From CAZSGN01 sp964606415 (GTDB lineage: Bacteria > Bacteroidota > Bacteroidia > Bacteroidales > JBBRXJ01): DNA of 11,188 nt. Of the stretch, positions 1 through 7,687 are shown piece by piece. The stretch's first letter is position 1; every line of letters begins with the position of its first letter. Below the pieces are notes generated by a model. That model made no database searches. It saw only the letters and a list, made by a program, of their open reading frames with translations, and was not told where the DNA came from. Location: contig CAZSGN010000084.1 of NCBI GenBank assembly GCA_964606415.1, forward strand, positions 1 to 11,188, given 5' to 3'. Made by a program: the position numbers and the translations under genes.

Positions 1-48
1 AACCATATTTTATCTACATATAAACAAATTGCAAGCTTTCATTAAATT
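1..48 (-). repeat. Left copy of a perfect 48-bp inverted repeat
   Basis: The reverse complement of positions 1-48 is identical, base for base, to positions 10347-10394. The match fails at position 49 (paired with 10346), so the inner boundary is sharp. The outer boundary is unknown because the window begins at base 1. The element is AT-rich, carries one AAGCTT, has no long internal palindrome and no ORF. It lies downstream of fabI. No third copy was seen in the window. A 48-bp exact match cannot be chance. What it is (dispersed repeat, regulatory duplication or assembly artefact) cannot be decided here. Confidence 0.93.
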
Positions 49-92
49 AGTGGTAAAACCCAAAAAGAAAAGGATATTAATCAACAAATTGA

Positions 93-920
93 TCACTCCT
101 CATTGCATTCCTGGTCATATTTCTCCATCACCTCACTACTCATCCCCATTGTTGAGAAGCCACCATCATGATAGATATTTTGCATGGTGATTTTCCTGGT
201 CAGATCGGAGAAAAGAGCGATACAAAAATCCGCACACTCTTCAGCGGTTGCATTTCCCAAAGGCGCCATCCGGTCGGCAAAATCGAGCAGTGACCCCATC
301 CCTTTAATACCACTACCAGCCTTGGTTACAGTAGGCGACTGAGAAACAGTATTAACCCTGATCATTTTTTCTTTACCATAAAAATAACCAAAACTACGGG
401 CAATAGATTCCAGCAATGCCTTGGCTTCAGCCATATCATTATAAGCATGAATCGTTCTTTGGGCCGCAATATATGTTAAAGCAACCACCGAACCCCAATC
501 ATTGATTGCATCAAGATTTCGGGCTGTCTGCAGAACCTTATGAAAAGACAAAGCTGAAATATCCAGGGTTTTGAGAAAATGGTTATAGTTGGTATTACCA
601 TAATCAAAGCCTTTTCTGACATTTGGCGACATTCCAATTGAATGTAGAATAAAATCTACTTTGCCATCAAAAATCTCCATCGAACGTCTGTACAGATGCT
701 CAAGATCATCTGTATTAGTTGCATCAGCAGCAATAACTTCTGCATTACATTGCTTTGCCAGTTCTTGAATAGAACCCATCCGGATAGATACTTCTGTATT
801 ACTAAGTACCAAGCGTGCTCCTTCCTGATAAGCTCTCTCCGCTATTTTCCATGCAATAGACTGATCATTCAATGCTCCAAAAATAATTCCGTTTTTCCCT
901 TCAAGTAAGTTATATGCCAT
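93..920 (-). CDS. fabI: Enoyl-[acyl-carrier-protein] reductase, FabI type
   Basis: FabI is the NAD(P)H-dependent reductase of the last step of each type II fatty acid elongation cycle, reducing trans-2-enoyl-ACP in the cytoplasm. The 275-residue protein is a complete SDR-fold enzyme of normal FabI length. A nucleotide-binding loop lies near residues 13-23 and ends in SIA, as in FabI. The catalytic pattern Tyr150, then Tyr160-x6-Lys167, reproduces the FabI spacing (Tyr146, Tyr156, Lys163 in E. coli). HDGGFSTMGM near the C-terminus fits the end of the fold. I chose the ATG at 920; the longer frame would need a TTG at 944 and adds eight residues without homology. No Shine-Dalgarno sequence is seen. 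The gene follows recN after about 60 bp and has its own promoter there. It is probably essential. Confidence in the family is high; triclosan sensitivity or cofactor preference cannot be read from this sequence by eye. Confidence 0.96.
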   Translation of the reverse strand: MAYNLLEGKNGIIFGALNDQSIAWKIAERAYQEGARLVLSNTEVSIRMGSIQELAKQCNAEVIAADATNTDDLEHLYRRSMEIFDGKVDFILHSIGMSPNVRKGFDYGNTNYNHFLKTLDISALSFHKVLQTARNLDAINDWGSVVALTYIAAQRTIHAYNDMAEAKALLESIARSFGYFYGKEKMIRVNTVSQSPTVTKAGSGIKGMGSLLDFADRMAPLGNATAEECADFCIALFSDLTRKITMQNIYHDGGFSTMGMSSEVMEKYDQECNEE

Positions 921-941
921 GTTTTTACTTTTATATTTACA

Positions 942-973
942 CAAATTTATTAAATCAGTACTTCTTTACCAAA
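942..973 (-). promoter_or_regulatory. Predicted promoter of fabI, Bacteroidetes type
   Basis: On the minus strand, TTTG (973-970) is followed by a 20-nt spacer and then TAAATTTG (949-942). This matches the Bacteroidetes primary-sigma consensus (-33 TTTG, -7 TAnnTTTG) at both elements and in spacing. Transcription would start about 15 nt before the fabI ATG at 920. A second TAAATTTG lies at 977-970 and could be an alternative -7 element with a longer leader. fabI can therefore probably be transcribed separately from the upstream operon. Confidence 0.6.
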
Positions 974-980
974 TTTATTT

Positions 981-2642
981 TTAAAATTCAAGCATTTGTT
1001 TTGCATTCATAATTGCTGCATCAGTTAATTTTTCGCCACTCAACATTTTTGCAATTTCAATCACACGTTCTTCCTGATTTAATAATTTCAGATAAGTATT
1101 GGTGAACTGGTCGTCATCTTTTTTATAGACAAAATAATGCCGGTCAGCCTTAGCTGCAACCTGAGGCAAATGAGTAATATCAACCACCTGCATAAACGAA
1201 GCCATTTTTTTCAGAATATTTCCCATTTTATCAGCAATTTCCCCGGAAACCCCTGCATCAATTTCATCAAAAATAATTGTAGGCAGTTGCATCTTATCAG
1301 CAATCACATACTTAAGACTAAGCATAAAGCGAGACATTTCACCTCCGGAAGCAATTTTAGAAATTTCTTTAGGCTCCTCATTTTTATTAGCAGAAAACAA
1401 AAACTGAACCTGATCGAGTCCTTTCAAACCAGGCTGTTCAGTTAATTCAATTTTAACCTTAAAAACAGCATTCGGTATTCCCAGGTCTTTTAATAAAGCA
1501 TTTATCTCATTTTCCAAAAAAGGGACAATATCCATTCTTTCTTCATGAATAATAGTTCCTTTTTCAATAAGGATATTCCACTGTTCATTTCGATATTTTT
1601 CAAGTGCTGCAATACGTTCATCCGAAATATCAATTTCATTAAGTTTTGAAGCGATCTCATCCTTCACACGAATTAAATCTTCTAAAGAATCAACCTGATG
1701 TTTTTGCATTAATCCATAAAGAAGATCAATCCGTTCGCGAATAAAATTTAAACGCTGGGGATCATATTCAACAGATGAAGACCAACCACCCATTTCTAAA
1801 GCCACATCTTTAAGATCAATATAAGCAGCTTCAATCCGCTCAATCAGATCATCCACTTTAGGATAAAAATCACGAATAGCAATCAATTGCGCATTTGCTG
1901 ACTTTAATTGGTCGATAATATTTCCCGCTTCATGATCTCCCTGCAAAAAATAAGACGCTTGTTCGAGATTATTTTTAATCTCTTCGGCATGCTCTAATTG
2001 TTGCATTTCCACTTCTAAGGCATTTAATTCATCCGTTTGAAATGCCGCTTTCTCCAGCTGATCAAACTGAAACTGATAATAATCCTGATCAGCCTGACTG
2101 TTTTGCAGGGATTCTTTTAATTCAATTAACTCTTTCTCTGTACGCCTGAATTGATAAAAAACACTTTGATATTCAGTCAGAAGTAGCTTTAAACCAGCAG
2201 AATGATCCAGCACACTCATTTGGAAAGAATTATCTGCAAGTTGCATGGTTTCATGCTGAGAATGTATATCAACCAATTTTTGGCCAAGCAATTTAAGCGT
2301 TAAAAGATCAAAAGGCGTATCATTGATAAAAGCCCTGGATTTACCACCAGGATTAATTTCACGCCTGACAACCGTATTATCCTCATGATCGATATCATAA
2401 TCATTAAAGAAATCTTGAAGATCGTATTCACTAATACCAAAAGTAGCCTCAACCACACATTTTTTATCCCCTTGTCTAATCACAGATTTATCTGCTCGTT
2501 GGCCAAGTATTAATGATAGCGCACCAATAATAATAGATTTACCAGCACCAGTTTCTCCTGTAATAATCTGCAGACCCGAACCAAAATCAATAGTCAGCTC
2601 ACTAATTAAAGCATAATTTTTAATATACAATGATTTCAACAT
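981..2642 (-). CDS. recN: DNA repair protein RecN
   Basis: RecN is an SMC-like ATPase acting at DNA double-strand breaks in recombinational repair. The 553 residues match the usual length. The N-terminal ATPase half carries Walker A GETGAGKS at residues 29-36. The middle (about 160-380) is rich in Glu, Lys, Leu and Gln, as expected of the antiparallel coiled coil. The C-terminal half has the ABC signature ASGGEMSR from residue 431, Walker B TIIFDEIDAG with Asp459-Glu460, and the H-loop histidine in THLPQVAA at His491. All nucleotide-binding motifs are intact. The ATG at 2642 begins 19 nt after the porD-like stop, with no Shine-Dalgarno sequence, consistent with co-transcription. I saw no LexA-type box and no dedicated promoter, so damage induction is not evident here. 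Confidence 0.97.
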   Translation of the reverse strand: MLKSLYIKNYALISELTIDFGSGLQIITGETGAGKSIIIGALSLILGQRADKSVIRQGDKKCVVEATFGISEYDLQDFFNDYDIDHEDNTVVRREINPGGKSRAFINDTPFDLLTLKLLGQKLVDIHSQHETMQLADNSFQMSVLDHSAGLKLLLTEYQSVFYQFRRTEKELIELKESLQNSQADQDYYQFQFDQLEKAAFQTDELNALEVEMQQLEHAEEIKNNLEQASYFLQGDHEAGNIIDQLKSANAQLIAIRDFYPKVDDLIERIEAAYIDLKDVALEMGGWSSSVEYDPQRLNFIRERIDLLYGLMQKHQVDSLEDLIRVKDEIASKLNEIDISDERIAALEKYRNEQWNILIEKGTIIHEERMDIVPFLENEINALLKDLGIPNAVFKVKIELTEQPGLKGLDQVQFLFSANKNEEPKEISKIASGGEMSRFMLSLKYVIADKMQLPTIIFDEIDAGVSGEIADKMGNILKKMASFMQVVDITHLPQVAAKADRHYFVYKKDDDQFTNTYLKLLNQEERVIEIAKMLSGEKLTDAAIMNAKQMLEF

Positions 2643-2661
2643 ACAGCGGGATCAATTAACG

Positions 2662-3582
2662 CTACTTTTTAATTTTTTCATAATCAGAAGAATTAGCAGG
2701 GTCAATTTCAGACATAATTCGAATTACCCGTGCTTGCTCATCAGGCGTCCCCTCCCTAAAAATATTAACAATTTCATCGGATTTAGCATCAACCACAACC
2801 TTAAGATAATGCATAAACGAGTCGGGTTTACGACGATTAAGTTCTTGTAATAACTTAAGACTTTCAACAATAACCGACCGCCCTTTATTCACATCATCAG
2901 CCATTTTATCAAGGCCTTGACGGTGATACTGATAGTAAAAACGTCTAATCTTATCATATTTATCATCCAAAATATTGTTAATTAACCAGTAACGATTCTT
3001 ACGATCACTACTTTCAAAAGACTTCCACCCTTTCTCTTCTGCTCTTTGAGCATTCGACACAACAGTTTCTGCATTCTCAAAAAATTCCGTCCCTCCTTCC
3101 AGGGCATATGAATCATAATCAAACCCTAAAATGATGTAGGCATAAAAAGCCATCAAAGAGGTTAAGTTAGAAGAATGCTGACTTAAAGAAAATTCCAGTG
3201 ACTCGTCCTGGTAATACTTAAATTTAATATCCTTGTCCTTATAATTCAATAAAACTGATTTATAAGAAGAATTAAACACCGGCCTGCTGCTTTGTATTTG
3301 CATGGTCCCTTTAAACTCATTTTGAGATGATTCTTCTTCCAGATTGATCATTATTGCACATTCAATTCTTTCTTCAGTCGAAAAGACATGATTGGTCCAA
3401 ATACGATTATTCATGAACTCATAAAGATCACTCTGCATAGATTTAAAAATCTGGCGGTCTGTCCGTTGAATTTTACTGGAAGATACACTAATCCGGCACC
3501 TAAGCTCCTGACCATCAAGGTTCGTGGAAAAGCAAAGAAAACTGAATATCAGCAAAAAGGGTAAAAAACTCAGGTGCTTCAT
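2662..3582 (-). CDS. porD: Exported DUF4835 / PorD-type protein
   Basis: This 306-residue exported protein belongs to the Bacteroidetes family known as DUF4835, which some annotation pipelines call type IX secretion protein PorD. I recall the family from its N-terminal pattern (QELRCRISV, then WTNHVF and ERIECAI) and its fixed place between coaBC and recN. A signal peptide covers residues 1-24 (a Lys, then a Leu/Phe-rich core), with likely cleavage before Gln25. Cys17 lies in the core but lacks a good lipobox, so this is probably not a lipoprotein. Mature Cys29 and Cys75 could form a disulfide. I chose the ATG at 3582 because its A is the last base of the coaBC stop (TAATG), typical of translational coupling; ATG 3588 or TTG 3594 would add a few residues before the signal peptide. 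The biochemical role is unknown; the type IX link comes from family naming, not from this sequence. Confidence 0.82.
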   Translation of the reverse strand: MKHLSFLPFLLIFSFLCFSTNLDGQELRCRISVSSSKIQRTDRQIFKSMQSDLYEFMNNRIWTNHVFSTEERIECAIMINLEEESSQNEFKGTMQIQSSRPVFNSSYKSVLLNYKDKDIKFKYYQDESLEFSLSQHSSNLTSLMAFYAYIILGFDYDSYALEGGTEFFENAETVVSNAQRAEEKGWKSFESSDRKNRYWLINNILDDKYDKIRRFYYQYHRQGLDKMADDVNKGRSVIVESLKLLQELNRRKPDSFMHYLKVVVDAKSDEIVNIFREGTPDEQARVIRIMSEIDPANSSDYEKIKK

Positions 3583-4796
3583 TACCATAAACAAATTTTA
3601 GAGATTAGTGCCACAACATCACTTGCCACTTTTTTCTTATCCTTTAACTCAAATTCATGAATATTATTATCCTGATCAATAGCAGTCACTTTATTGGTAT
3701 CATAATCAAATCCGGCATAAGGAACATTAAGGGAATTCAGAAATATCAGATCCAGATTTTTCTTAACCATTTTATTTTTTGCATTTACCAACTCATTATC
3801 AGTTTCAAGTGCAAATCCGACCAAAAATTGATTTTTTCGTTTTATCGCTCCCAGTTTATCAGCAATATCCGGATTTTTTATGAAATTAATTTGAATACGA
3901 TCCTGATCACTCTTAACCTTTTTCTCGTGGATTGTCTCGGGCCTGTAATCAGACACCGCTGCAGCAAGTACAGCACCATCCATTTCCGGAAACAACTCAC
4001 AGGCTAAATTGAACATATCACTAGCAGATTCTACTGGTAAGACATGCAAGCAATCATTTTGCATATTTATACTGACCGGTCCGGAAATCAACCATACTTC
4101 AGCACCCGCTTCAAGCAATTTTTCCACAATAGCATATCCCATTTTACCAGAAGAACGATTACTTAAATACCTTACAGGATCGATATTTTCACGAGTAGGG
4201 CCTGCTGTAACAAGTATTTTCTTATTTAGCAGGCTTTTTTTTTTCAGTTCTTCCTGCTGAAAGAAAGCATAAATTTCGTCGATAATTTGCTGAGGCTCCA
4301 TCATTCTCCCCTTCCCGCTCAAACCACTGGCTAACCCACCTTCCTGAGATTCAAGAACATGCACCCCATCAACCATCAATTGCTTCAAATTACGTTGTGT
4401 GGTCACATGATTATACATATGCAAGTCCATAGCAGGAGCAACAAAAACGGGACATTTTGCAGACAAATAAGTTGTTATTAATAAATTATCCGCCTGGCCT
4501 GTAACCATTTTAGCAATAGAACTTGCAGTAACAGGAGCAATAATCATAAAATCAGCCCAATTTCCCATATCAACATGACTGTGCCATGTACCATCTTCAT
4601 TGGCAAAAAAACTGGACTCCACAGGGTTCCCGGATAAAGCTGACATCGTAACAGGCGTAATAAATTCTTTACCAGCAGGAGTAGTAATTACCTGAACATC
4701 CGCCCCTTCATTCTTTAAAAGACGTAAAAGAAAGGCAGATTTATATGCCGCTATACTGCCTGTTATCCCAAGCAATATTTTTTTTCCGGCAAACAT
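3582..4796 (-). CDS. coaBC: Bifunctional phosphopantothenoylcysteine decarboxylase / phosphopantothenate-cysteine ligase
   Basis: CoaBC carries out two successive steps of coenzyme A synthesis: ligation of cysteine to 4'-phosphopantothenate, then FMN-dependent decarboxylation to 4'-phosphopantetheine. The 404 residues include both domains. The N-terminal CoaC flavodoxin-like domain (about 1-180) has GITGSIAAYK at 10-19, the active-site His74 in SHVDMGNWAD, and PAMDLHMYNH at 121-130. The CoaB domain (about 190-404) has VTAGPTRENIDPVR, SNRSSGKMG at 212-220, AAAVSDYRP at 278-286 and KNPDIADK from 308. The loop that in E. coli carries Cys158 reads ASGLSGKGRM here, giving Ser157 at that position. 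The gene starts 2 nt after the rpoZ-like stop and overlaps the porD-like start by 1 nt, so it is embedded in an operon. Function is assigned with high confidence. Confidence 0.96.
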   Translation of the reverse strand: MFAGKKILLGITGSIAAYKSAFLLRLLKNEGADVQVITTPAGKEFITPVTMSALSGNPVESSFFANEDGTWHSHVDMGNWADFMIIAPVTASSIAKMVTGQADNLLITTYLSAKCPVFVAPAMDLHMYNHVTTQRNLKQLMVDGVHVLESQEGGLASGLSGKGRMMEPQQIIDEIYAFFQQEELKKKSLLNKKILVTAGPTRENIDPVRYLSNRSSGKMGYAIVEKLLEAGAEVWLISGPVSINMQNDCLHVLPVESASDMFNLACELFPEMDGAVLAAAVSDYRPETIHEKKVKSDQDRIQINFIKNPDIADKLGAIKRKNQFLVGFALETDNELVNAKNKMVKKNLDLIFLNSLNVPYAGFDYDTNKVTAIDQDNNIHEFELKDKKKVASDVVALISKICLW

Positions 4797-4798
4797 CG

Positions 4799-5128
4799 TT
4801 AGTCTTGTTCGGGTTTATCAGCTCTCCTGAAATAAACCCGGTCATTAAGAAACTCATCAAGCGCAATTGACACAGGTTTAGGAAGTCTTTCATAAAATTT
4901 TGAAATTTCAATCTGCTCCCTGTTTTCAAATATTTCTTCAAAATTATCCGCATAATAAGCAAACTCTTCCAGTTTCCGGTCAAGTTCCTGCTTCATTTCA
5001 TTATTGATTTGATTGGCTCTTTTGGCAATAACAACAATGCTTTCATAAATATTACCTGTTTTGCCTTCAATTTCATCAATATTCCTGGTGATGGTATCCG
5101 AAGGTGCTTTAGATTTTTTATAGTCCAT
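4799..5128 (-). CDS. rpoZ: RNA polymerase omega subunit, Bacteroidetes RpoZ/Rpb6-like
   Basis: This 109-residue protein matches the divergent omega (Rpb6-like) subunit found in Bacteroidetes, which helps assemble and stabilise RNA polymerase. The core is DTITRNIDEIEGKTGNIYES followed by IVVIAKRANQI (about residues 11-41). It corresponds to the conserved helix of omega that ends in an Ala-Arg/Lys-Arg-Ala-x-Gln motif. A charged helical stretch (ENREQIEISKFYERLPKPV) and a short basic/acidic tail follow. The ATG at 5128 gives the usual MDYKK start; a TTG at 5134 would add two residues. It begins 31 nt after the bamD stop and ends 2 nt before coaBC, so it is co-transcribed. The family is easily missed because similarity to the E. 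coli omega is low; conserved position beside coaBC also supports the call. Confidence 0.88.
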   Translation of the reverse strand: MDYKKSKAPSDTITRNIDEIEGKTGNIYESIVVIAKRANQINNEMKQELDRKLEEFAYYADNFEEIFENREQIEISKFYERLPKPVSIALDEFLNDRVYFRRADKPEQD

Positions 5129-5159
5129 AATCAAAAATTTAATTTATATCAACTAATAA

Positions 5160-5960
5160 TTAATTTGTAATATGTTTAACCGCTTCTTCCTTAAACTTGC
5201 TTGCTTTAGAAATATATTCACTATCAGGGAACTCTTCAGAAAAGAGGTTGTAAGCATCAACCGTATTTTGATATCGTTCCTCTTTTTTCTTCAAAACACT
5301 ATTCTCAGCCAAATCAAAATTTGCCTTGACAATTAAAAATAAAATATCCTCCCTGTATTTTGAAGTAGGGTATTCCAGAAGACAATTATTTAAGGCAATA
5401 ATCGCTGCTTTATAATCTTCAAGATCATAATACAATTTAGCTGCATTAAATGCTTTTTCCACCAGCTTATTCCTCAATTTTATAAGATACTCATTGGCTT
5501 CGGCGGACCGTTCACTATCCGGATATTCAGAAAGAAAAAGCTGAAACTGCTCAATAGCTCTATATGTATCAGTTTGATCCAGGCTCGGCCGTGGAGAAGC
5601 TTCATAATAACAGTAAGCATTCATAAAAGCTGCATCTTCAGCAAAGGGGCTATTAGGGTAAGATTCTTTCATGGTTTTAAAATAATGCCCGGCAGGGATA
5701 TAATTAGCCTGTTTATATTCACACATAGCCCGGTAATAAGTAATTGAGTCAATTCTTCTGGTTCCTTTATAGACAGGGATCAGGCTCTCAAAAAGACCAC
5801 CTGCTTTCACAACATCCCCATCGTCATAATACTCCATCGCTTTTTGGTATTTGGCCTCATAATTATCACTTCTCAAAAGCTTCTCATACCTGCTACAACT
5901 TCCAAAAATCAAAAGAAATCCAATGGCAAAAACACCTGGTCTGACGATAATATTCTTCAT
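5160..5960 (-). CDS. bamD: Outer membrane assembly lipoprotein BamD
   Basis: BamD is the essential lipoprotein partner of BamA in the complex that inserts beta-barrel proteins into the outer membrane. The 266-residue protein begins MKNIIVRPG, a hydrophobic run, then FGSC with lipidation Cys22, followed by SRYEKLLRSDN, typical of Bacteroidetes BamD. The remainder is helical with tetratricopeptide-like repeats: YQKAMEYYDDGDVVKAGGLFESLIP, HYFKTMKESYPNSPFAEDA, AIEQFQLFLSEYPDSERSAEA, AIIALNNCLLEYPTSKYRED and TVDAYNLFSEEFPDSEYISKA. Each later unit ends in the Tyr/Phe-Pro-Asp/Asn-Ser pattern common in BamD. I chose the ATG at 5960; the frame is open to 6041, but the extra 27 residues would bury the signal peptide. 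It is the first gene of the minus-strand operon. Family assignment is firm. Confidence 0.93.
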   Translation of the reverse strand: MKNIIVRPGVFAIGFLLIFGSCSRYEKLLRSDNYEAKYQKAMEYYDDGDVVKAGGLFESLIPVYKGTRRIDSITYYRAMCEYKQANYIPAGHYFKTMKESYPNSPFAEDAAFMNAYCYYEASPRPSLDQTDTYRAIEQFQLFLSEYPDSERSAEANEYLIKLRNKLVEKAFNAAKLYYDLEDYKAAIIALNNCLLEYPTSKYREDILFLIVKANFDLAENSVLKKKEERYQNTVDAYNLFSEEFPDSEYISKASKFKEEAVKHITN

Positions 5961-6028
5961 AATAAAAAAATAAAAATACTTTTGTAATCTTCTCTTTATT
6001 CCAATAACTCTATACCAAAAAAGCGTTG

Positions 6029-6036
6029 CAAAGTTA
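6029..6036 (-). promoter_or_regulatory. Predicted -7 element for the bamD operon
   Basis: On the minus strand, positions 6036-6029 read TAACTTTG, an exact match to the Bacteroidetes -7 element TAnnTTTG. Transcription would start near 6022, giving a leader of about 60 nt before the bamD ATG at 5960. About 20 nt upstream is TTTC rather than TTTG, so the -33 element is imperfect. This is the best promoter candidate for the bamD-rpoZ-coaBC-porD-recN operon. Confidence 0.5.
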
Positions 6037-6381
6037 CACAAATAGAAAACAATAACGAAAAAAATAAATTGATTATTTTAATATATAGGGAGTAATCTTT
6101 GGATTAACTTCTTCTATCTAATAAACAAAGGGTTATCCGGCAAATCAAAAGAAGCGACACAACAAGTTGACAAAAATTCATACATCACCTAAGTTAAGCG
6201 ATATGAGTAAAGCAAAATAACGCTTTTACATCTTCTTAACCGTTTGGGCGATTTCTGATAAGAATCGTTCAATTTGAATATTCTTTATGCTTTTATTTGG
6301 CAAACAATTATTTCTCCGGATTTTTTTTAAAGGAATGCGAGGTTTCAGGTAAAATTTATTTTTATCTAAAACAAAAAAAGC

Positions 6382-6389
6382 TAAATTTG
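6382..6389 (+). promoter_or_regulatory. Predicted -7 element for the PLP enzyme gene
   Basis: TAAATTTG at 6382-6389 matches the Bacteroidetes -7 element TAnnTTTG exactly. It places the transcription start near 6396, about 20 nt before the ATG at 6416. The expected -33 position (about 6359-6362) reads TTTT, a degenerate TTTG. The leader has no Shine-Dalgarno sequence and is A-rich, as in this phylum. Confidence 0.5.
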
Positions 6390-6415
6390 CAGCATTCTCA
6401 TAAAACAATAATTCT

Positions 6416-7669
6416 ATGGATCTTTTTGATAAATTCAGTGACAAGGGGCCTCTAGGGCGTTACCAGAAGCAGGCTGAGGGCTATTACATGTTCCCGAAAT
6501 TAGAAGGGGATATTTCCTCGCACATGATGTTTAACGGCAAAGAAGTCTTAACCTGGAGCATTAACAATTACCTGGGGCTGGCTAATCACCCCGAGGTAAG
6601 AAAAGCTGATGCGGAAGGAGCAAAAGAATGGGGCCTTGCCTACCCTATGGGAGCAAGAATGATGTCTGGACAGACCAGCATGCATGAAAAACTGGAAAAC
6701 CAACTTGCTGAATTTGTCGAAAAAGAAAAGTGTTATCTTCTTAATTACGGTTACCAGGGCATGAGCTCAATCATTGACTCCCTTCTCGGACGCAATGATG
6801 TTGTGGTTTACGACTCAGAATCACATGCCTGTATCATGGATGGTATGCGGATGTCGTTTGCCAAAAGATTTGTCTATCCACATAATAACATTGAGAATTT
6901 AAAAAAACAACTTGAGCGGGCCAGCAAAATTGCTGAAAAACAAAACGGCGGTATACTTGTTATCACCGAAGGAGTATTTGGGATGGCTGGTGATTTGGGA
7001 AGATTAGACCAAATCGTTGAACTCAAAAAGGATTATCAATTCCGCCTGCTGGTGGATGATGCACATGGATTTGGCACCATGGGAGCAAAAGGCAAAGGAA
7101 CAGGCGAACACTTCGGGGTCCAGGATGAAATTGACGTTTACTTCAGTACTTTTGCCAAATCAATGGCTGGAATTGGGGCATTTGTAGCAAGCACCAATGA
7201 AGTTACTGATTACCTAAAATATACAATGCGTTCACAAGTATATGCGAAATCACTACCCATGCCTATGGTCGTAGGCGCATTAAAACGGCTTGAACTATTA
7301 AAGACTCAACCAGAACATAAGGCCAATCTATGGAAAATTGTTAACGCGCTTCAGAATGGCCTCAAAGAACGTGGGTTTGATTTAGGAGACACTGGATCAC
7401 CTGTTACACCTGTGTTTCTTAAAGGAGGGGTAGAAGAAGCCACCAATATCACCATGGACCTTAGGGAGAACTACAGCATTTTCTGTTCGATTGTCGTCTA
7501 CCCTGTTGTCCCCAAAGATGTCATCATGTTAAGAATCATCCCTACCGCTGCTCATAGTCTGGAGGACGTGGATGTAACGGTAAAAGCTTTTGAAGAAGTT
7601 GCAAAAAAGCTTAAAGACGGAAAATACAGCACAGGGGAATTAGCTGAAATGTATCTACCTAATAATTAA
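6416..7669 (+). CDS. PLP-dependent alpha-oxoamine synthase-type enzyme, substrate uncertain
   Basis: This 417-residue protein is a fold-type I PLP enzyme of the alpha-oxoamine synthase group, which condenses an amino acid with an acyl thioester and releases CO2. Members include serine palmitoyltransferase, cysteate-fatty acyltransferase (capnine/sulfonolipid synthesis), glycine C-acetyltransferase (Kbl) and BioF. Motifs are intact: NNYLGLANHP at 50-59, PMGARMMSGQTSMHEKLE (about 77-94), YDSESHACIMDG with stacking His137, EGVFGMAGDLG at 185-195, VDDAHGFG with Asp214 and His217, and STFAKS with the Schiff-base Lys248. The closely similar paralogue I recall is widespread in Bacteroidetes. The window holds no Tdh (expected with Kbl) and no other bio genes, so long-chain base synthesis is the more attractive guess. 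The gene stands alone, with its own promoter and terminator. Family confidence is high; the acyl and amino substrates are not determined. Confidence 0.85.
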   Translation: MDLFDKFSDKGPLGRYQKQAEGYYMFPKLEGDISSHMMFNGKEVLTWSINNYLGLANHPEVRKADAEGAKEWGLAYPMGARMMSGQTSMHEKLENQLAEFVEKEKCYLLNYGYQGMSSIIDSLLGRNDVVVYDSESHACIMDGMRMSFAKRFVYPHNNIENLKKQLERASKIAEKQNGGILVITEGVFGMAGDLGRLDQIVELKKDYQFRLLVDDAHGFGTMGAKGKGTGEHFGVQDEIDVYFSTFAKSMAGIGAFVASTNEVTDYLKYTMRSQVYAKSLPMPMVVGALKRLELLKTQPEHKANLWKIVNALQNGLKERGFDLGDTGSPVTPVFLKGGVEEATNITMDLRENYSIFCSIVVYPVVPKDVIMLRIIPTAAHSLEDVDVTVKAFEEVAKKLKDGKYSTGELAEMYLPNN

Positions 7670-7687
7670 TGTCTTTCTACAAGCAAC

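Larger units (their letters stand above)
5961..6415. other. Divergent non-coding region between bamD and the PLP enzyme gene
   Basis: This 455-bp AT-rich gap separates two divergent transcription units and should hold both promoters. I see a good -7 element for each gene. The middle contains two weak bulged hairpins: 6207-6229 (GTAAAGC facing GCTTTTAC) and 6247-6265 (CGATT-t-CT facing AGAATCG). Neither is followed by a T-run suitable for a terminator. A 72-codon minus-strand frame at 6226-6444 runs into the start of the divergent gene and uses a TTG start, so I do not call it. No RNA gene is recognised. Nothing here shows what conditions control the two units. Confidence 0.6.

Noticed and set aside
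80..93. ATCAA-CAAA-TTGAT hairpin at the fabI stop as a terminator
   Set aside because: Only five AT-rich pairs, overlaps the stop codon, and no T-run follows on the minus strand; too weak to call.
696..908. Plus-strand open frame opposite fabI
   Set aside because: Antisense shadow of a clearly coding gene; composition is Cys/Ser/Ile-rich as expected of a non-coding frame. The same applies to the frames opposite or within recN, coaBC, bamD, uxuA, uxuB and uxaE.
4741..4983. Minus-strand frame overlapping rpoZ-like and coaBC
   Set aside because: Out of frame with two well-supported genes; no homology and only a shadow of their coding sequence.
6207..6265. Two bulged hairpins in the bamD upstream gap as a small RNA or terminator
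   Set aside because: Short stems with bulges, no T-run, no promoter tied to them; expected by chance in 455 bp of AT-rich DNA.
6226..6444. 72-codon minus-strand frame between bamD and the PLP enzyme gene
   Set aside because: It needs a TTG start inside the divergent gene, overlaps that gene's promoter and first codons, has no internal Met start, and the protein resembles no family I know.
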